From Streptantibioticus parmotrematis (GTDB lineage: Bacteria; Actinomycetota; Actinomycetes; Streptomycetales; Streptomycetaceae), in the NCBI RefSeq assembly GCF_019890615.1, contig NZ_JAINVZ010000024.1, forward strand, positions 48,634 to 112,633: DNA of 64,000 nt, given 5' to 3'. A model generated the notes under the pieces. That model did no database searches. It was not told where the DNA came from and saw nothing but the letters and a program-made list of their open reading frames with translations. The translations under genes and the position numbers were made by a program. Shown here piece by piece: positions 1 through 7,997 of the stretch. The first letter of the stretch is position 1. Every line of letters starts with the position of its first letter.

Positions 1-846
1 CGGGTACGGCGCGGGGGCGCCGGGGTACTGGGTCGGCGCGTTCGGGCCCGGGTAGGCGGCCGTGGGGTACGTCGTCGGGTCGGCCCAGCCGCCGGGCGCC
101 GCGGAGGGGCCGGGCGGGGCCATCGCGGCGGTGGCGCCGTAGGCCACGTCGCGGTCGTAGAACGGCCGGGCGCAGGCCCGCAGCCACATCGCGACCGGGT
201 CGAACTCGTCGGAGAGCGCGACGGTGGCGACCCGTACCCCGTCCGGGGCGGCGCCCACCGACTGCCCCATCATCGCCCGTACCGCCTCCACAGCGGCCGG
301 GCCCGAGTCGTACAGGTCGACGCCTATCGCGAGGTACGGCTCGCCGAGCGCGGGACGCACCCAGGCGCCGCGCAGCGCCCTGACCGGGGGCGTGCGCTGG
401 GCGTGCTGGGTCAGCAGGCCGTAGAACCCGGTGACGGGCAGGGCCGGTTCGCCGATCTGGAGCGGGCCCGCCGGGGTGCGCTCCAGGCCGGTGGCGATGC
501 GGCGCAGGTCGAGCCAGGGCACGCCGACGCCGCCACCGGGCGCGTGCGGGTTGAGCCACAGGCCGAAGCGCTCGCCGTACAGCTCGGTGGCGACCTCGTG
601 GCCGGAGACCACCTCGTGCGAACGGTTCCAGCCACAGGTCAGCAGTTCCTGCGCGGAGGTGACGCACGGCGCGTAGCCGTGGCCGTCGACCTCCATGTTC
701 CCGTACTGGGCGTCCGGGGAGCCGGGCGTGCCGTGCCACAGCAGCATCCAGACCTGGCCGTCGGCCAGCGCGCGCAACAGCGCCTCGTACGTGTCGTACC
801 GGCCGGGCGCCACCTGGCGCAGCGCGTCCTCCACGCCCGCGTTCAC
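1..846 (-). CDS. SseB-family protein (enhanced serine sensitivity), C-terminus cut by window edge
   Basis: The frame is open from GTG 846 to the window edge, giving more than 280 residues. No other start codon lies between this GTG and the upstream in-frame stop, and an AGGGG motif sits about 11 nt before it. The N-terminal half carries the blocks WMLLWHGTPGSPDAQYG, WNRSHEVV and LWLNPHAPGGGVG, as in the SseB N-terminal domain. A second domain (PYLAIGVDLYD to ARPFYDRD) resembles SseB_C. The chain then enters a Pro/Tyr/Ala-rich tail (YPGPNAP, YPGAPAP) that leaves the window. SseB was named for serine sensitivity in E. coli, but its biochemical role is not settled. Its position next to a second SseB gene and a glycine/serine operon fits that theme. 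The family call is fairly secure; the function is inferred. Confidence 0.8.
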   Translation of the reverse strand, partial: MNAGVEDALRQVAPGRYDTYEALLRALADGQVWMLLWHGTPGSPDAQYGNMEVDGHGYAPCVTSAQELLTCGWNRSHEVVSGHEVATELYGERFGLWLNPHAPGGGVGVPWLDLRRIATGLERTPAGPLQIGEPALPVTGFYGLLTQHAQRTPPVRALRGAWVRPALGEPYLAIGVDLYDSGPAAVEAVRAMMGQSVGAAPDGVRVATVALSDEFDPVAMWLRACARPFYDRDVAYGATAAMAPPGPSAAPGGWADPTTYPTAAYPGPNAPTQYPGAPAPYP

Positions 847-992
847 CGTCGGATCCGCCCCTTCTGCTCCATCGGTCCGTGTCCGCCCGTCATCCCCTCA
901 GGTTAGGGGTGCGTCTCAGGTTAGAGGGACGCTCTGACACATCAGGACGCAGGGACGGGGTGGCCGGTTCACGCCCCCGCGCACCGCGCGGG

Positions 993-2033
993 TCAGTCGC
1001 GGGTGAAGAACGGGGGGACCCGCTCGTGGATCCAGTCCCCCAGTGGGTCCTGGGCGACGTCCAGCAGCAGCAGGTTCACCGGCCACGGCAGCGGCGCGGC
1101 GCCCAGGGCTCGGCCGATGGCGTCCATCGCGGCGGCCCGGTCCTCCTCCTGCCAGCGGTCGAGCTCGACGCCGACGAAGAGCGTGGGCGGCTGGTCCTCG
1201 ACCGCTCCCAGTGCCCGCCGCGCCGACAGCACGACCGGGGTGACCGCGAACTCGCCCGCGGCGGCGGCCAGGAAGTCCACCGGCTCGTCGCTCGGCGCCG
1301 GCTCCCACAGCCGTACGCGGGCGCCCGCGCCGGTGGAGTCGCGGCACAGGTCGCCGATCGCGGCCGCGGGCAGCGGGATGCCGACGGCGCCGCCGGGGTT
1401 GACCGCGATACCCACCCTGGGCGGCAGACCGCGGGCGAACTCCCGGCCGGGCAGCACGCCGAAGGCCATGCCGGGCGCGGCGCGCCGCAGTTGTTCCTCC
1501 GAGCTGAAGACCGGCACGAACAGCCCGCCGTCCATGACGAACGTCGGAAGGCCCGCGTCCGGCGTGCCCTGCGGCAGCGGCACCCAGACCGCGGAGCGGC
1601 CCAGCACCTCGACGACCCGGGGGGTGGCGCCGGGCTCGCCGAGCGCGGCGGTCAGCACCTCCTCCAGCTCGTTGGACGGCCAGCCGGAGCCGTGCGGCAG
1701 CGCGGGCTCGGGGGTCAGGTAGGGGTCGGCGGGCTCCACGCCGCCGTAGGGGCCCGTGGGCATCGCGGCGAGCCCGCCACCGTGGGAGCCGGGCAGCCCG
1801 CCGTCGTGGGCACCGGGCAGCCCGCCGTCGTAGAACCCCTGGGGGACGCCGCCGTAGAGCCCAGGCGCGGTGCCGTCGTAGAGCCCGGGGGCGGCTCCGT
1901 CGTAGAGCCCCTGGGGGGTGCCGTCGTAGAAGCCCGGCGCGGCGCCGTCGTGCGCGCCCGGGGCCGCGTCTTCCCAGCCGCCGGTGCCTCCGGCTCCGGT
2001 GCCTCCGGTCGCGTCGCCTGCCGGAACGTTCAT
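993..2033 (-). CDS. SseB-family protein with N-terminal octapeptide repeats
   Basis: 346 residues from ATG 2033, with a GGTGGAG purine run immediately upstream. Residues 23-86 are eight imperfect 8-residue repeats (type AAPGLYDG / TPQGFYDG), Gly-, Pro- and Tyr-rich and probably disordered. From about 100 the protein folds into the SseB N-terminal domain (EEVLTAALGEP, FVMDGGLFVPVFSSEEQLR, GIAVNPGG). From about 225 it has the SseB C-terminal domain (VRLWEPAPSDEPVDFL, FVGVELD, NLLLLD), ending in PPFFTRD. It is transcribed away from the glycine riboswitch and gcvT, in the same direction as the other SseB paralogue 147 bp downstream. Family assignment is from motif reading; the mechanism is unknown. 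Confidence 0.8.
   Translation of the reverse strand: MNVPAGDATGGTGAGGTGGWEDAAPGAHDGAAPGFYDGTPQGLYDGAAPGLYDGTAPGLYGGVPQGFYDGGLPGAHDGGLPGSHGGGLAAMPTGPYGGVEPADPYLTPEPALPHGSGWPSNELEEVLTAALGEPGATPRVVEVLGRSAVWVPLPQGTPDAGLPTFVMDGGLFVPVFSSEEQLRRAAPGMAFGVLPGREFARGLPPRVGIAVNPGGAVGIPLPAAAIGDLCRDSTGAGARVRLWEPAPSDEPVDFLAAAAGEFAVTPVVLSARRALGAVEDQPPTLFVGVELDRWQEEDRAAAMDAIGRALGAAPLPWPVNLLLLDVAQDPLGDWIHERVPPFFTRD
1776..1967 (-). repeat. 24-bp tandem repeat (8 units) inside the SseB-family gene
   Basis: Eight in-frame 24-nt units encode 8-residue blocks of the form (A/T/V/G)(A/P/L)(P/Q)G(A/F/L/S)(Y/H)(D/G)G. The units are diverged but keep phase with the reading frame, so copy-number change would not break the gene. 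Confidence 0.85.
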
Positions 2034-2144
2034 CTCCACCCCACCTGTCACCGCGCGTCCTGCCGCGCGAAACCTTACTGCCCTGGCCCGGCGCCGGAAC
2101 CCGTGCAATGATGACGCCGCCAACTGCATACCGGCCGCTCGACT

Positions 2145-2341
2145 CCGTGCGGGAGAGTCCCCGGCAGCACTCCGCCGGGGCGCCGAAGGAGCAAGTCCTC
2201 CCTTGAATCTCTCAGGCCCCGATACCGCACGGTCTAGGCAGATCTGAAAAGCGGGCCGCCCGTCAGGGCCGCCCCACCCAAGGTGCAAGCCGCGCCCCCG
2301 CATGGGTGTCGTGGTGAACCTCTCAGGTTCCGATGACAGAT
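2145..2341 (+). promoter_or_regulatory. Tandem glycine riboswitch upstream of gcvT
   Basis: Two glycine aptamers lie head to tail. Aptamer I is closed by CCGTGCGG (2145-2152) pairing with CCGCACGG (2225-2232). It contains GGAGAG, GCCGAAGGAGCAA and CTCTCAGGC, the conserved glycine aptamer core. Aptamer II runs from ATCTG (2242-2246) to CAGAT (2337-2341), with CACCCAAGGTGCAAGCC and CTCTCAGG. A GGGGAGGA purine run at 2342-2349 follows immediately. Known glycine riboswitches of this type switch on glycine-cleavage genes when glycine is abundant, which fits gcvT downstream. The GAAAAG start of aptamer II departs from the usual GGAGAG. Confidence 0.92.
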
Positions 2342-2393
2342 GGGGAGGACCGTCATCGCCATGCCCTCCGTCACCCTGGGAGCCTCCGTACCC

Positions 2394-3518
2394 ATGTCCA
2401 CTCCCCCCGCGGCGTCCCGCCGTACCGCTCTGGACGCCGTGCACCGCGCGCTCGGCGCGACCATGACCGACTTCGCCGGCTGGGACATGCCGTTGCGCTA
2501 CGGCAGCGAGCGCGACGAGCACAACGCCGTGCGCACCACGGCCGGGCTGTTCGACCTGTCCCACATGGGGGAGATCACGGTCACCGGTCCGCAGGCCGGG
2601 CAGGCGCTGGACCACGCGCTGGTCGGCCACGTCTCGGCGCTCGCGGTCGGCCGCGCCCGCTACACCATGATCTGCGCCGAGGACGGCGGCATCCTGGACG
2701 ACCTGATCGTCTACCGGCTCGGCGACGAGGAGTTCATGGTCGTCGCCAACGCCTCCAACGCGCAGACCGTGCTGGACGCGGTGACCGCGCGCGCCGGGGG
2801 CTTCGACGCCGCCGTGCGCGACGACCGCGACGCGTACGCGCTGCTGGCCGTGCAGGGCCCGAACTCCCCCGCGATCCTGAAGTCGCTGACCGACGCGGAC
2901 CTGGACGGCCTGAAGTACTACGCGGGCCTGCCCGGCACCGTCGCGGGCGTCTCCGCGCTGATCGCCCGCACCGGTTACACCGGCGAGGACGGCTTCGAGC
3001 TGTTCGTGGCCCCGGCCGACGCCGAGAAGCTGTGGGCCGCGCTGACCGAGGCCGGCGCCGCCCACGACCTCGTCCCCTGCGGGCTGTCCTGCCGCGACAC
3101 GCTGCGCCTCGAGGCGGGCATGCCGCTGTACGGGCACGAGCTGACGACCGCGCTGACGCCGTTCGACGCGGGGCTCGGGCGGGTCGTGAAGTTCGACAAG
3201 CCCGGCGACTTCGTGGGCCGCGAGGCGCTGGCCGCCGCCGCGGAGAGGGCCGCCGCGACCCCGCCGCGCAAGCTGGTCGGCCTGGTCGCCGAGGGCCGCC
3301 GGGTGCCGCGCGCGGGCTACCAGGTCGTGGCGGACGGCACGGTGATCGGCGAGGTCACCTCCGGCGCGCCCTCGCCGACGCTGGGCAAGCCGATCGCCAT
3401 GGCCTACGTCGACGCCGCGCACGCCGAGCCCGGCACGGAGGGCGTCGCGGTGGACATCCGCGGTGCCCACGAGCCGTACGAGGTCGTGGCGCTGCCGTTC
3501 TACAAGCGCGCCCGCTGA
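2394..3518 (+). CDS. gcvT: Aminomethyltransferase, glycine cleavage T-protein
   Basis: 374 residues from ATG 2394. GcvT transfers the methylene group of the aminomethyl-lipoyl H-protein to tetrahydrofolate, releasing ammonia. Family blocks are clear: FAGWDMPLRYGS, FDLSHMGEI, LAVQGPNS, GYTGEDGFE, CRDTLRLEAGMPLYGHE and the C-terminal GEVTSGAPSPTLGKPIAMAYV. The frame is open back to an ATG at 2340, but that codon lies in the riboswitch closing stem. ATG 2361 has the stronger purine run upstream (2342-2349). ATG 2394 gives the N-terminus usual for the family (MSTPPAASRRTALD) and was chosen on that ground. It is first in the gcvT-gcvH-glyA set, under glycine riboswitch control. Confidence 0.93.
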   Translation: MSTPPAASRRTALDAVHRALGATMTDFAGWDMPLRYGSERDEHNAVRTTAGLFDLSHMGEITVTGPQAGQALDHALVGHVSALAVGRARYTMICAEDGGILDDLIVYRLGDEEFMVVANASNAQTVLDAVTARAGGFDAAVRDDRDAYALLAVQGPNSPAILKSLTDADLDGLKYYAGLPGTVAGVSALIARTGYTGEDGFELFVAPADAEKLWAALTEAGAAHDLVPCGLSCRDTLRLEAGMPLYGHELTTALTPFDAGLGRVVKFDKPGDFVGREALAAAAERAAATPPRKLVGLVAEGRRVPRAGYQVVADGTVIGEVTSGAPSPTLGKPIAMAYVDAAHAEPGTEGVAVDIRGAHEPYEVVALPFYKRAR

Positions 3519-3638
3519 CCCCGCGGCACGTTCGTACCCGACCGGCCCCGGCACGCGTGCGCGCCCGCCGAGTCCGACGCGTTCGCGCCCCCGTCACCCC
3601 GTTCGCCACCACCCCACCGCATCCAGGAGAATTCCCCC

Positions 3639-4016
3639 ATGAGCAACCCTGAGCAGCTGCGTTACAGCAAGGAGCACGAGTGGCTCTCCGCCGTCGAGGA
3701 CGGCGTGGCCACCGTGGGCATCACCCAGCACGCCGCCCACGCCCTCGGCGACGTGGTCTTCGTCCAGCTCCCCGAGGTGGGCCAGGACGTCACCGCGGGC
3801 GAGTCCTGCGGTGAGCTGGAGTCCACGAAGTCGGTCAGCGACCTGTACTCGCCGGTCTCCGGCACGGTCACCGAGTTCAACCAGGACGTGGTGGACGACC
3901 CGGCGCTGGTCAACACCGCGCCGTTCGAGGGCGGCTGGCTGTTCAAGGTGCGGGTCTCCGAGGAGCCGTCCGACCTGCTGACGGCCGACGAGTACACCGC
4001 CTTCGCGGGCGAGTGA
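3639..4016 (+). CDS. gcvH: Glycine cleavage system H protein
   Basis: 125 residues, the usual length. This lipoyl carrier protein shuttles the aminomethyl group between the P, T and L proteins. The lipoylation site is Lys64 in [28 protein letters not shown] at the start and FEGGWLFKV near the end are family landmarks. AGGAGA lies just upstream of ATG 3639. It sits 121 bp after gcvT and 48 bp before glyA on the same strand, so it is probably cotranscribed under the riboswitch. No gcvP is present in the window, so the P-protein must be encoded elsewhere. Confidence 0.96.
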   Translation: MSNPEQLRYSKEHEWLSAVEDGVATVGITQHAAHALGDVVFVQLPEVGQDVTAGESCGELESTKSVSDLYSPVSGTVTEFNQDVVDDPALVNTAPFEGGWLFKVRVSEEPSDLLTADEYTAFAGE

Positions 4017-4064
4017 CGTAACCCCGACCGCCACCTCACCCGTCACCGGAGCCAGGAGAGACCC

Positions 4065-5327
4065 ATGTCCCTGCTCAACAGCCCGCTGCACGACCTCGAT
4101 CCCGAGATCGCCGCGGCGGTCGACGCCGAGCTGCACCGCCAGCAGTCCACCCTGGAGATGATCGCGTCGGAGAACTTCGCTCCGGTCGCGGTCATGGAGG
4201 CCCAGGGCTCGGTCCTGACCAACAAGTACGCCGAGGGCTACCCCGGCCGCCGCTACTACGGCGGCTGCGAGCACGTCGACGTGGCCGAGCAGATCGCCAT
4301 CGACCGCGTCAAGGAGCTGTTCGGCGCCGAGGCCGCCAACGTCCAGCCGCACTCGGGCGCGCAGGCCAACGCGGCCGCGATGTTCGCGCTGCTCAAGCCG
4401 GGCGACACCATCCTGGGCCTGAACCTCGCGCACGGCGGGCACCTGACCCACGGCATGAAGATCAACTTCTCCGGCAAGCTCTACAACGTGGTGCCCTACC
4501 ACGTGGACATCGAGACCAACCGGGTCGACATGGCCGAGGTCGAGCGGCTGGCCAAGGAGCACCGCCCGCAGCTGATCGTCGCGGGCTGGTCGGCGTACCC
4601 GCGGCAGCTGGACTTCGCCGCGTTCCGCCGGATCGCCGACGAGGTCGGCGCGTACCTGATGGTCGACATGGCGCACTTCGCCGGCCTGGTGGCGGCGGGG
4701 CTGCACCCGTCCCCGGTGCCGCACGCGCACGTGGTGACCACGACCACGCACAAGACCCTGGGCGGTCCGCGCGGCGGCGTGATCCTGTCGACGGCCGAGC
4801 TGGCCAAGAAGATCAACTCCGCGGTCTTCCCCGGTCAGCAGGGCGGTCCGCTGGAACACGTGATCGCGGCCAAGGCGGTGGCGTTCAAGGTCGCCGCGTC
4901 CGAGGAGTTCAAGGAGCGGCAGCGCCGCACCCTGGACGGCGCGCGGATCCTCGCCGAGCGCCTGACCGAGGACGACGTGCGCTCGGTCGGCGTCTCGGTG
5001 CTGTCCGGCGGCACGGACGTCCACCTGGTCCTGGTCGACCTGCGCGACAGCGACCTGGACGGCCAGCAGGCGGAGGACCGGCTGCACGAGATCGGCATCA
5101 CGGTCAACCGCAACGCGATCCCGAACGACCCGCGTCCGCCGATGGTCACCTCCGGCCTGCGCATCGGCACCCCGGCGCTGGCCACCCGCGGCTTCGGCGA
5201 CGAGGAGTTCCGCGAGGTCGCCGACGTGATCGCGCAGGCGCTGAAGCCCTCGTACGACGCGGCGGCGCTGCGCGGCCGGGTCACCGCGCTGGCGGAGAGG
5301 TTCCCGCTCTACCCGGGCCTGGGCTGA
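4065..5327 (+). CDS. glyA: Serine hydroxymethyltransferase
   Basis: 420 residues, normal for the PLP-dependent SHMT that interconverts serine and glycine with tetrahydrofolate. The PLP lysine is Lys230 in [43 protein letters not shown] and [13 protein letters not shown] are all intact. A CAGGAGAG ribosome site precedes ATG 4065. Downstream of gcvT and gcvH it takes the methylene-tetrahydrofolate released by glycine cleavage and makes serine. A strong hairpin follows the stop codon. Confidence 0.97.
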   Translation: MSLLNSPLHDLDPEIAAAVDAELHRQQSTLEMIASENFAPVAVMEAQGSVLTNKYAEGYPGRRYYGGCEHVDVAEQIAIDRVKELFGAEAANVQPHSGAQANAAAMFALLKPGDTILGLNLAHGGHLTHGMKINFSGKLYNVVPYHVDIETNRVDMAEVERLAKEHRPQLIVAGWSAYPRQLDFAAFRRIADEVGAYLMVDMAHFAGLVAAGLHPSPVPHAHVVTTTTHKTLGGPRGGVILSTAELAKKINSAVFPGQQGGPLEHVIAAKAVAFKVAASEEFKERQRRTLDGARILAERLTEDDVRSVGVSVLSGGTDVHLVLVDLRDSDLDGQQAEDRLHEIGITVNRNAIPNDPRPPMVTSGLRIGTPALATRGFGDEEFREVADVIAQALKPSYDAAALRGRVTALAERFPLYPGLG

Positions 5328-5348
5328 CCGTCCCCGGGACCCTCGGGT

Positions 5349-5382
5349 ACGGATCGCGCGGCACCTGCGCCGCGCGATCCGT
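5349..5382 (+). terminator. Hairpin terminator after glyA
   Basis: A perfect 14-bp stem, ACGGATCGCGCGGC (5349-5362) with its complement (5369-5382), and a 6-nt loop. There is no U tract, which is common for GC-rich actinomycete terminators. It separates the riboswitch operon from sdaA. Confidence 0.75.
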
Positions 5383-5589
5383 GAGGGCCGCGGGCACCGC
5401 ACTCGGCGAACCGGCCGGTTGCCTGCACACTGGAGGGTGCGCCGGTACCCGGCCGGTCCGCCCCTGGCGGACGTGACGGCCGGGGCGGCGCTGTCGTGTC
5501 CGCCCCGTGTCCGTCCGCTTTCCGCACCACCGCCGCACCACGCACGTACGCTCGCGCCCCCACGAGCCGCCGACAAGGGAGTCCGACCC

Positions 5590-6957
5590 GTGGCCATCTC
5601 CGTCTTCGATCTGTTCTCCATCGGTATAGGCCCGTCCAGCTCGCACACCGTGGGTCCGATGCGGGCGGCGCGGATGTTCGCGCTCCGGCTGAAGAACGAG
5701 GGCCTGCTCGCGCACACCGCCTCGGTGCGCGCCGAGCTGTTCGGCTCGCTGGGCGCCACCGGGCACGGCCACGGCACGCCGAAGGCGGTGCTGCTCGGCC
5801 TGGAGGGCGAGTCACCGCGCACGGTGGACGTCGAGCACGCCGACGACCGCGTGGAGCGCATCCGCACGACCGGCAGGATCAGTCTGCTCGGGGCGCACGA
5901 GATCGCGTTCGACACCGACCGTGACCTGGTGCTGCACCGGCGGCGCTCCCTGCCGTACCACGCCAACGGGATGACGCTGTTCGCGTACGACGGCTCGGGC
6001 GGGCCGCTGCTGGAGAAGACGTACTACTCGGTCGGCGGCGGCTTCGTGGTGGACGAGGACGCGGTGGGCGAGGACCGCATCAAGCTCGACGACACCGTGC
6101 TGAAGTACCCGTTCCGCACCGGTGACGAGCTGCTGCGGATGTCGCAGGAGACCGGCCTGTCGATCGCCGGGCTGATGCTGGAGAACGAGAAGGCCTGGCG
6201 CACCGAGGCGGAGATCCGATCGGGCCTGCTGGACATCTGGGGCGTGATGAAGGCCTGTGTGGAGCGCGGCATGTCGCGCGAGGGCATCCTGCCCGGCGGG
6301 CTGAAGGTGCGCCGCCGGGCCGCCAACTCCGCCCGCCAGCTGCGCGCCGAGGGCAACGCGGCGGCGCACGCGATGGAGTGGGTGACGCTGTACGCGATGG
6401 CGGTCAACGAGGAGAACGCGGCGGGCGGCCGCGTGGTGACCGCCCCCACCAACGGCGCGGCGGGCATCATCCCGGCTGTCCTCCACTACTACGTCAACTT
6501 CGTGCCGGGCGCGGACGAGGAGGGCGTGATCCGCTTCCTGCTGGCGGCCGGGGCGATCGGCATGCTGTTCAAGGAGAATGCGTCGATCTCGGGTGCCGAG
6601 GTCGGCTGCCAGGGCGAGGTCGGCTCGGCCTGCTCGATGGCGGCGGGCGGCCTGGCGGAGGTCCTGGGCGGCTCGCCCGAGCAGGTGGAGAACGCCGCGG
6701 AGATCGGCATGGAGCACAACCTGGGCCTGACCTGCGACCCGGTCGGCGGCCTGGTCCAGATCCCGTGCATCGAACGCAACGGCATGGCCTCGGCGAAGGC
6801 GGTGACCGCGGCGAGGATGTCCCTGCGCGGCGACGGCCGCCACCACGTCTCCCTCGACAAGGTCATCAAGACCATGAAGGAGACGGGGGCGGACATGAAG
6901 GTCAAGTACAAGGAGACCGCCCGAGGCGGCCTCGCGGTGAACGTCATCGAGTGCTGA
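5590..6957 (+). CDS. sdaA: L-serine ammonia-lyase, iron-sulfur type
   Basis: 455 residues from GTG 5590, preceded by AAGGGAG. The enzyme deaminates L-serine to pyruvate using a [4Fe-4S] cluster. The single-chain layout has an N-terminal beta domain ([22 protein letters not shown]) and a C-terminal alpha domain with the cysteine segments [16 protein letters not shown] and [14 protein letters not shown] that hold the cluster. [16 protein letters not shown] is also conserved. The frame is open upstream, but the added residues look non-coding and the family begins at ISVFDLF. It follows glyA after a terminator, so it probably has its own promoter, and completes a glycine-serine-pyruvate route. 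Confidence 0.95.
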   Translation: MAISVFDLFSIGIGPSSSHTVGPMRAARMFALRLKNEGLLAHTASVRAELFGSLGATGHGHGTPKAVLLGLEGESPRTVDVEHADDRVERIRTTGRISLLGAHEIAFDTDRDLVLHRRRSLPYHANGMTLFAYDGSGGPLLEKTYYSVGGGFVVDEDAVGEDRIKLDDTVLKYPFRTGDELLRMSQETGLSIAGLMLENEKAWRTEAEIRSGLLDIWGVMKACVERGMSREGILPGGLKVRRRAANSARQLRAEGNAAAHAMEWVTLYAMAVNEENAAGGRVVTAPTNGAAGIIPAVLHYYVNFVPGADEEGVIRFLLAAGAIGMLFKENASISGAEVGCQGEVGSACSMAAGGLAEVLGGSPEQVENAAEIGMEHNLGLTCDPVGGLVQIPCIERNGMASAKAVTAARMSLRGDGRHHVSLDKVIKTMKETGADMKVKYKETARGGLAVNVIEC

Positions 6958-7057
6958 CGACGCACTCCTGACTGCGGCTTCGCCTCTTTCAGGGCTGTCA
7001 GAGGCCTCCTCGCTCGCACAGCGGAACGTCCCGTGGCTACCCGCTGAGGTGCCCGCT

Positions 7058-7780
7058 TCAGCAGGTCGCTGGCCGGGCACGCTCGATCTTCAGGGCGACC
7101 CCGTCGAGGAACGTCTCCAGCACGAGCCGGAAGACCTCCTCGTCGCTGCGGAACAACTCGGTCAGCCGGGGCGAGCTCTGGTGGAGCATCGGGAAGCGGT
7201 CCGCGGGCAGCAGTCCGTACTTGACGGCCCAGGCGGCGTCGTCCTTGGCCTGGGCCTCGGGGGCGAGGGTGAGGAAGGCCGCCGAGGACTGGACGAACGC
7301 CAAGGTCAGGTCGAGCAGCATCCGGTAGCACTCGGCCGCCTCGATCACCGGCAGGCCGGCGTGGTGCAGGACGCCGATGATCTCCTCGACGCTCCTGGTC
7401 TCGGCGGGACTGGCCGTGGTGCGGGTCGCACAGAGCACGGCCAGCGCGGGCCGGGCGAGGTGGACGGCCCGGATGGCGTGCGCGGTGGCGGTCAGCCAGT
7501 CGCGCCAGTGGTCGCGCTCCGGTGCCGAGCGGGCGGCGAGTGCCAGCGACTCCTCGATCAGCAGGTCCGTCAACGCCAGCACCAGTTCGTCCTTGTCGCG
7601 GAAGTGCCGGTAGACCGCTGTGGGATCCGCGCCGAGCTCCTTGCCCAGCCGGCTGAACGTCAGCACCCCACCGCCCTCGGGTGAACACAGGCGCATGGCC
7701 GCCTCCAGGATCGCCTCCCGGGTGAGCACGGCCCGCCGTTTGACCTTGGTACCGGCTGCCGTCCTGCCCTGCTCCACCAC
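7058..7780 (-). CDS. TetR-family transcriptional regulator
   Basis: 240 residues from GTG 7780 (a second GTG is at 7777), with GGAAGGAA six bases upstream. The frame stays open to 7900, but that stretch overlaps the operator and has no ribosome site. The N-terminal helix-turn-helix reads LTREAILEAAMRL, FSRLGKELGADPTAVYRHFRDKDEL. The remainder is a helical ligand domain (LVLETFLDGVAL near the end). It is divergent from the amidohydrolase and ABC operon, with a perfect palindrome in the shared region, so it most likely represses that operon and itself. The ligand is unknown. It converges on sdaA with no strong hairpin in the 100-bp gap. Confidence 0.88.
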   Translation of the reverse strand: MVEQGRTAAGTKVKRRAVLTREAILEAAMRLCSPEGGGVLTFSRLGKELGADPTAVYRHFRDKDELVLALTDLLIEESLALAARSAPERDHWRDWLTATAHAIRAVHLARPALAVLCATRTTASPAETRSVEEIIGVLHHAGLPVIEAAECYRMLLDLTLAFVQSSAAFLTLAPEAQAKDDAAWAVKYGLLPADRFPMLHQSSPRLTELFRSDEEVFRLVLETFLDGVALKIERARPATC

Positions 7781-7849
7781 GTGTGGTTCCTTCCGTTCCA
7801 CGTCGGCGGCAAGCCTCCGCCCGAGTTGATCCGATCGTAACGGCAGATC

Positions 7850-7870
7850 ACTGTCAACGCCGTTGACAGT
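7850..7870. promoter_or_regulatory. Perfect palindromic operator in the TetR/amidohydrolase divergent region
   Basis: ACTGTCAACG and CGTTGACAGT flank a single C, giving 10-bp perfect arms over 21 bp. The right arm contains TTGACA. Seventeen bases further on is TGTGAT, a plausible -35/-10 pair for the rightward operon, so a bound TetR dimer would block it. The left arm gives TTGACA on the other strand, facing the regulator gene. Confidence 0.75.
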
Positions 7871-7997
7871 ACCCATGTCATCGGGTGTGATGCTCGTCAT
7901 CCGGCCAGGCGGCCGGCCGTGAGGCCATCGGCCGACGGCTTCACGGCACCCTCGCGCCCACAGCGGCTCCCCTTCCAGCTCCCCGCACGGAGGACCA

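Noticed and set aside
2340..2393. ATG 2340 as the gcvT start
   Set aside because: It is part of the closing stem of riboswitch aptamer II and has no ribosome site of its own.
993..3554. An 850-codon open frame on the minus strand across gcvT
   Set aside because: Only its C-terminal part from 2033 down encodes SseB. The upstream part is antisense to gcvT and the riboswitch, with GC-bias composition and no family match.
6958..7057. Terminator between sdaA and the convergent TetR gene
   Set aside because: Only a weak CCTCT/AGAGG pairing is present, too short to call.
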